Position numbers and translations under genes: made by a program
DNA from: Pseudomonadota bacterium
GTDB lineage: Bacteria; Pseudomonadota; Gammaproteobacteria; Steroidobacterales; Steroidobacteraceae
DNA: 39,265 nucleotides
Direction: 5' to 3'
NCBI GenBank assembly: GCA_021792555.1
Contig: JAJYUL010000033.1
Location: 1 to 39,265, forward strand
Part shown: one piece after another, positions 35,352-39,265 of the stretch
Layout: each line of letters begins with the position of its first letter
Position numbering within the stretch: position 1 is the stretch's first letter
The notes under the pieces: generated by a model
Seen by the model: the letters and a program-made list of their open reading frames with translations, nothing else
Database searches by the model: none
What the model was told of the DNA's origin: nothing

Positions 35352-36293
35352 ATGCAACCGACGGAAATTCTGATCACGGGCGCTGAGATCGCGGCTTACG
35401 GGTTTCCGGGAGGCCACCCGTTCGGACCGGACCGTCACGATGCGTTCCTGCGCGAGCTCGAGCGCTCCCCGTGCTGGGCCCGGCTCGAGCGGCGCGGCGC
35501 GCGCGCGGCTACGCGCGAGGAGCTCGAATACTTTCATACGCCGGACTATGTGCAGCGGGTCATCGCGGCCTCACGCACCGGGCAGGGGTTTCTGGATGCG
35601 GGCGACACGCCGGCGTTCCCGGGCGTCTACGAGGCGGCCGCGAACGTGGTCGGCGGCGCGCTCGAGGCTCTGCAGGGCATCATGACAGGGCCGCTGCGGC
35701 GCGCCTTCATTCCCATCGCCGGTCTGCATCATGCCGGACGGGACCATGCCGCGGGTTTCTGTGTGTTCAACGACTGCGGGGTCGTGATCGAAGCGGCCCG
35801 GCGCCGCTTCGGGCTCGAGCGCGTGGCGTATGTCGACATCGACGCGCATCACGGCGACGGGGTGTTCTACGGCTTCGAGGAGGATCCGCACGTGGCTTTT
35901 GCGGATGTGCACGAAGACGGCCGCACGCTGTATCCGGGCACCGGAGAGCGCAGCGAGACGGGCCGCGGATCGGCAGCCGGAACGAAGCTGAACCTGCCCC
36001 TGCCGGCCGGCGCCGGGGACGCGGAGTTCCTGGCCGCGTTCGCTGAAGTCGAGGCATACGTTGATGCGCAGCGGCCGCAGCTGATCCTGCTGCAGTGCGG
36101 GGCGGACTCGCTCGCGGGCGATCCGATTACGCACCTGGCGTACACGGAGGCGGCGCACGCGCACGCGGCCGCGCGCCTGCGTGCGCTCGCCGACCGGCAC
36201 AGCGAAGGCCGTCTGCTCGCGATGGGCGGCGGCGGCTACAACCGCCACAATCTGGCCCGTGCGTGGACGCGTGTTGTCGAGGCGCTGGCGTGA
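35352..36293 (+). CDS. Histone deacetylase-family hydrolase
   Basis: A 313-residue metal-dependent amidohydrolase of the HDAC/acetylpolyamine amidohydrolase superfamily. In bacteria it usually deacetylates small molecules such as acetylpolyamines. The catalytic pair is H126-H127 (AGLHHAGRDHAAGF) and zinc ligands are D164 and H166 in YVDIDAHHGDGVFYGF. The third ligand Asp is in LLQCGADSLAGDP (about residue 254). The GGGGYN loop near the end supplies the active-site Tyr. ATG at 35352 has GGAAGG 9 bases upstream. It follows the DUF2332 gene by 144 bases on the same strand; whether they are linked is unclear. Confidence 0.92.
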   Translation: MQPTEILITGAEIAAYGFPGGHPFGPDRHDAFLRELERSPCWARLERRGARAATREELEYFHTPDYVQRVIAASRTGQGFLDAGDTPAFPGVYEAAANVVGGALEALQGIMTGPLRRAFIPIAGLHHAGRDHAAGFCVFNDCGVVIEAARRRFGLERVAYVDIDAHHGDGVFYGFEEDPHVAFADVHEDGRTLYPGTGERSETGRGSAAGTKLNLPLPAGAGDAEFLAAFAEVEAYVDAQRPQLILLQCGADSLAGDPITHLAYTEAAHAHAAARLRALADRHSEGRLLAMGGGGYNRHNLARAWTRVVEALA

Positions 36294-36415
36294 GTGACCC
36301 TCCGATCAGGCACTGAGGTCTGCAAGCTTGCGGCCGGGAGGCGCTGTGTCGGGCCGCAACCCACGCTCAGGCGCTTGCGCCCCGGGATGTCTGTGAATAT
36401 CCTCACGCCATCAAG
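36294..36415. other. Intergenic, no gene
   Basis: This is the start of a gap of about 590 bases between the HDAC-like and OsmC genes. Open frames here are arginine-rich shadows with no recognisable protein. A hairpin element follows at 36416, and 36472-36882 also holds nothing I can identify. Confidence 0.4.
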
Positions 36416-36471
36416 AAAGTGTGTAACGCCCCTCGCTCGCGGCAGCGCAAGGGGCCCACACGACACTTTTT
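36416..36471. repeat. Long imperfect hairpin (terminator or solo element end)
   Basis: Two nested perfect stems, AAAGTGT/ACACTTT (36416-36422, 36463-36469) and GCCCCT/AGGGGC (36428-36433, 36450-36455), flank a G/C loop, with a T-run at the 3' end. It could terminate transcription rightward. It also resembles a pair of mobile-element ends facing each other. Neither is proven. Confidence 0.4.
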
Positions 36472-36882
36472 GGGGTTGAGTCGGGGAACGCGGCAAGAAA
36501 GACCGGTGCAGGTCGCGCCCACACGGCGCCGCCCGTATGAATCGCCGAATTCGAGCAGGGGCGCCCCTCGTGCGCACCGGGCGCGGTATTGCGCGAAAAC
36601 AGCTGGGGTCTCGGCAGGTGTCGCGCGCATCGGGTCCGAAGCGTATCCGGGCAGCGGCCCGCTGCTCGCCGGAACGGGTTGTGGTGAGCCGGCCGGCGCG
36701 CAGGGGTCTGAGTGCTGCATCCCGCATGTCGCGCGCGGGCGTGAGGTTTGTCAGCGAGCGGACCTGACGATGGGACGGTGGTGGCTGTGCTGCTCTACAG
36801 TGCAGCTTCCGCCTGCACGGAGCCCTTCGGATCGCCGACTTCCCGGCCGCGTGCCACGCGAACTGCATGGCGCGTGTCGTCC

Positions 36883-37314
36883 TTATGTCTGCAGTTGCAC
36901 CGTCCAGGTCACGGTGGCATCGGCAATGAGCGAGGAGCGGACGCTGCAGTATTTGGTGACCGAGAGTTCTATGGCCCGCGTGGCCTTTTCGATGGTCGTT
37001 CCCGGCGCCGTGATGCTGAAGTGCAGCACGGCCGAGGCCAGGCGGCGCGGAGTCGAGTCGATCCGGTGCGCCTCGACGCGCACGTTGAGTGCCTGCGCCG
37101 GGGTGCGCTGCTTTTCGAGAATGGCGACGACGTCGACCATTGCGCAGGTGGCGATCGCGGCGAGAAGCACGTCGAACGGACTGGGTGCGGTTTGCCCGTT
37201 GCCATCGATGCGGATGCTCGGGCCCTGCGTCCGGCCCGCTTCGAAGGCCTCGCCGCCGAGCCAGTTCACCTCAACCGGCGCGTGAGCGATGGTTCCTGGG
37301 CAAGCGTTGGACAT
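36883..37314 (-). CDS. OsmC/Ohr-family peroxiredoxin-like protein
   Basis: A 143-residue OsmC-family protein that in this superfamily reduces organic hydroperoxides through two cysteines. Both are visible: one in LLAAIATCAMVDVV (about residue 58) and one in VTKYCSVRSSL (about 122). The sequence has the typical SPFDVLLAAIATC helix, a central IEKATRAIELSVTKYC helix and an all-beta N-terminal part starting VEVNWLGGEAFEAG. The ATG at 37314 has GGAG 8 bases upstream, and the long upstream frame is rejected. It lies alone, divergent from the small lipoprotein gene. Confidence 0.87.
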   Translation of the reverse strand: MSNACPGTIAHAPVEVNWLGGEAFEAGRTQGPSIRIDGNGQTAPSPFDVLLAAIATCAMVDVVAILEKQRTPAQALNVRVEAHRIDSTPRRLASAVLHFSITAPGTTIEKATRAIELSVTKYCSVRSSLIADATVTWTVQLQT

Positions 37315-37639
37315 TGTGCGACTCCGGTGAAGACATTGGGTGGGCGGAAGATCCGCCGCTGCCGCGAGGTGCGCTCGGGGACGATCGAATCGCGCGCGGA
37401 TGCGCATGATACCGGGATTTGCGCGCCGACCGCGAATGGCTCCCGCCCGCGGCGGCAGGTGCGGTCCCGGCTGGGTTGATTTCGGTCCATCGGCAGTGCG
37501 GCGGGGTGTGCTCTCGATCAGATCCGCTCGCCGGTTGGTTCGGTGGGAGCCGCGCAGGATGGCGAAGGGTGTCGGGGGGGGATGGTGTGCGCCGCGTGCA
37601 GGGGTCTTGCAGCGCGCCTCTGAGATAACAAAGGTGAAC
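37315..37639. other. Divergent intergenic region
   Basis: This 325-base gap between the OsmC gene and the small lipoprotein gene must hold both promoters. I see no clear -35/-10 pair and no structured element. AAAGG lies just before the lipoprotein ATG. Confidence 0.35.
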
Positions 37640-38191
37640 ATGCAATCGTCAAGAAAAATTCGGGCCGGCCTCGTGCTGACCGCCGCTCTCGGTAGTGTGC
37701 TTCTGACCGCCTGCGCGAGCACTTCTGCGGCGCCTCGGCTTGCCGGGCCACTGGTGGCGGGATTTCGCATCACGCGGCGGGATATCCTGAGCGTCAAGGT
37801 CGACGCACCGCCGAGCGCTGAAATCCCGACGCGGCAGACGCGGATATTGGCGCGGGAGATCTCACGCGCCATTCGTCATCTTCAAAACATCGATCCCCCA
37901 GCGGGGGGCTGGCGTGCATACGAGATAGCCGTGCATATCACGAGGTATGCGCGGGGCGGCAGATCTGGGCAGGCCGCGCCCCTGGGGCGCGTCCGGGTGT
38001 CCATTGCCGGCAGCGTGCAAGTCTTCTCGTTCCCGCAGCATCGGCTCGAGGAGACGTTCGCGCTGAGCAGCGCTGCGCCACGGGGCGGCATTTTCGCAGC
38101 GTCCGGCGCGCGGAGGAGCGCCGAGCGAGTCTTTGCCCAGGAGATCGCACAGGCCTTGACGGGCCTGAACCCGGGCAGTCCGCAATCCTAG
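37640..38191 (+). CDS. Small lipoprotein, unknown function
   Basis: A 183-residue protein with a lipoprotein signal: basic start MQSSRKIRAG, hydrophobic LVLTAALGSVL and the lipobox LLTAC, with the lipid-bearing Cys at residue 25. The mature part (strands DILSVKVDAPP, YEIAVHITRYARGG, GRVRVSIAGSVQVFSF) shows a pattern of beta strands and two amphipathic helices, the last being AERVFAQEIAQALTGL. It resembles small envelope lipoproteins with an LPP20/DUF4410-like layout, though I cannot assign a family. ATG at 37640 follows AAAGG by 6 bases. A hairpin follows 20 bases after the stop. Confidence 0.75.
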   Translation: MQSSRKIRAGLVLTAALGSVLLTACASTSAAPRLAGPLVAGFRITRRDILSVKVDAPPSAEIPTRQTRILAREISRAIRHLQNIDPPAGGWRAYEIAVHITRYARGGRSGQAAPLGRVRVSIAGSVQVFSFPQHRLEETFALSSAAPRGGIFAASGARRSAERVFAQEIAQALTGLNPGSPQS

Positions 38192-38211
38192 CGACGCGAG
38201 TACGTGGCTGT

Positions 38212-38250
38212 CCCGCCGTGAGGCGGCACTGGGTGGCCGTTCACGGCGGG
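38212..38250 (+). terminator. Hairpin after the small lipoprotein gene
   Basis: A perfect 10-base inverted repeat CCCGCCGTGA / TCACGGCGGG (38212-38221 and 38241-38250) encloses a 19-base loop, 20 bases beyond the stop codon. There is no T-run, so it would be a weak or factor-dependent terminator, or an mRNA-stabilising hairpin. Confidence 0.45.
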
Positions 38251-38505
38251 ATGCCGCCCGCGGACAAAACCGCTGGCGGCCAGGGTGCGGATGGCACGTG
38301 AGTTATCACCCGGGCTTTGTATTTGTCATCCTCAAAGACTCGCGTCTGGCAGCGGGGCGGCGCAGAGCGCGCCTGAAGGAGCGTCCGCCGGCGGACACGG
38401 TTCCGAAACGCTCCGGGCCGTCTCGTGCATGGCTTGAGCTCGCTCGCGTTCGGCGCCACACTCATCGGCTGGGCGATCTGCGGCACGCTGTGCCAGGCTG
38501 GCGAC

Positions 38506-39171
38506 ATGCTCCTTTCCCGCATCCACTACTTTTTCGACATCATCTTCGTTGCCGTCGCGGCGCTGCTGCCGATCATCAATCCGTTCGGTGGGGCGCCGAT
38601 CTTCCTCGCCATGACCTCGCGCCTGAATTCCGCCGAACGGGCGCGCGCGGCCAAGCTGGTGGCATTGAACAGCTTCGTGCTGCTGCTCGCCTCGATTCTG
38701 GTCGGTGCCTATGTGCTCGACTTCTTCGGCGTGTCCATCCCGGCGGTGCAGGTGGCCGGCGGCATCGTGGTCTGTGCGCTCGCCTGGTCGCTGCTGAACG
38801 GGCCGATCAGCCCGGCCGAGTCCGCGCCGGTGAGCGCCGAGAGCATCACGCAGGGCGCCTTCTATCCGATTACCATGCCGCTCACCGTCGGTCCCGGAGC
38901 GATATCGGTTGCGATCACGCTCGGTGCCAACCCGCCGAGCGGCCTGCGCGCGATGCTGCCGACCACGATCGCGCATCTGGTCGGCGTGCTGCTCACCTGC
39001 CTCATCATTTATCTGTGCTACCGCTATGCCGACTCGCTCGTGCGGCGTCTCGGCAAGACCGGCACGAACATCATGATCCGCCTGACCGCGTTCATCCTGC
39101 TCGCCATCGGCGCGCAGATCATCTGGAACGGGGCGAGCACGATGCTCAGAAGCGTGTTGGCGCACCCGTGA
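38506..39171 (+). CDS. MarC-family integral membrane protein
   Basis: A 221-residue six-helix inner-membrane protein of the MarC (UPF0056) family, whose transport role is still unsettled. Family marks are FVAVAALLPIINPFGGAPIF (helix 1 with N-P), VQVAGGIVVCALAWSLL, the conserved ITQGAFYPITMPLTVGPGAIS loop (P-x-T-x-P-x-x-x-G-P-G) and NIMIRLTAFILLAIGAQIIWNG at the end. Length from ATG at 38506 is close to that of E. coli MarC, so I prefer this start. A GTG at 38425 would add 27 residues with a spare hydrophobic stretch and no ribosome site. No neighbouring gene is functionally linked within the window. Confidence 0.88.
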   Translation: MLLSRIHYFFDIIFVAVAALLPIINPFGGAPIFLAMTSRLNSAERARAAKLVALNSFVLLLASILVGAYVLDFFGVSIPAVQVAGGIVVCALAWSLLNGPISPAESAPVSAESITQGAFYPITMPLTVGPGAISVAITLGANPPSGLRAMLPTTIAHLVGVLLTCLIIYLCYRYADSLVRRLGKTGTNIMIRLTAFILLAIGAQIIWNGASTMLRSVLAHP

Positions 39172-39265
39172 GCGAGCGTCTCGGCGAGGGCGAGTGAGGA
39201 GGCTCGCGCTCATCGGATGCCACGGCAGGCGCGCGGGCTGCCGCCGGCCGCCCGGTGAGCTCGGC
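39172..39265. other. Window end, nothing identified
   Basis: The last 94 bases hold no identifiable gene or signal. Confidence 0.3.

Noticed and set aside
36472-36882. A minus-strand frame running from 36868 into the HDAC-like gene as a possible gene
   Set aside because: The translation is arginine/proline-rich with no recognisable motif, and the frame overlaps the real gene's end.

Overview
The window is about 39 kb of GC-rich chromosomal DNA with strong G/C third-codon bias, compact gene spacing and short Shine-Dalgarno starts. The gene families fit a free-living Gram-negative proteobacterium. Several of them (S9 peptidases, HExxHxxGFxHN metalloproteases, lipoproteins, EAL proteins) recur in Gammaproteobacteria of the Xanthomonadales/Nevskiales type, but taxonomy is an inference. 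No rRNA, tRNA, CRISPR array or intact insertion sequence was found.

Left part (0.2-10 kb): an SLC13/RCK-type permease; a degraded IS605-type tnpB fragment that runs up to the start codon of mtnA; mtnA overlapping a FucA-like class II aldolase; then, convergent, pstS-pstC-pstA behind a clear Pho box. No pstB or phoU lies beside them. A DUF488 gene and an OPT-family peptide transporter follow.

Middle (10-17.4 kb): a divergent catabolic island. On the minus strand are a DadA-like FAD oxidoreductase, a TauE-like permease and an MFS transporter. On the plus strand are a DapA-family lyase, a 4-hydroxyproline epimerase with both catalytic cysteines and a GntR/FCD regulator. Together they fit trans-4-hydroxy-L-proline breakdown to 2-oxoglutarate semialdehyde. 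A perfect 20-bp palindrome between the divergent operons is the likely operator. A Uma2-family protein with an extra N-terminal helix-rich segment follows.

17.4-25.3 kb: an aldo/keto reductase, zinc alcohol dehydrogenase and DUF302 cluster (minus); a secreted S9 peptidase with a small DUF2007-like gene; a cation/proton antiporter; and a secreted EXORDIUM-like protein behind a good sigma-70 promoter. Its terminator hairpin is followed at once by a group II intron of about 490 bp that keeps 5' structure and domain V/VI-like 3' ends but has lost almost all of its reverse-transcriptase ORF.

25.9-39 kb: an EAL phosphodiesterase, a LemA-like protein, a RibD-C reductase and a large secreted zinc metalloprotease. 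Then comes a decayed accessory stretch (about 30.9-34.1 kb) with a broken PIG-L deacetylase, a lower-GC orphan lipoprotein and a coding relic on the minus strand. Last are DUF2332, a histone-deacetylase-family hydrolase, an OsmC protein, a small lipoprotein and a MarC-family membrane protein.

The most interesting items are the ORF-less group II intron behind a terminator, the mtnA-aldolase pair (methylthioadenosine to DHAP shunt rather than classic methionine salvage), the hydroxyproline island with its operator, the pst operon without its ATPase gene, and the EXORDIUM-like secreted protein.
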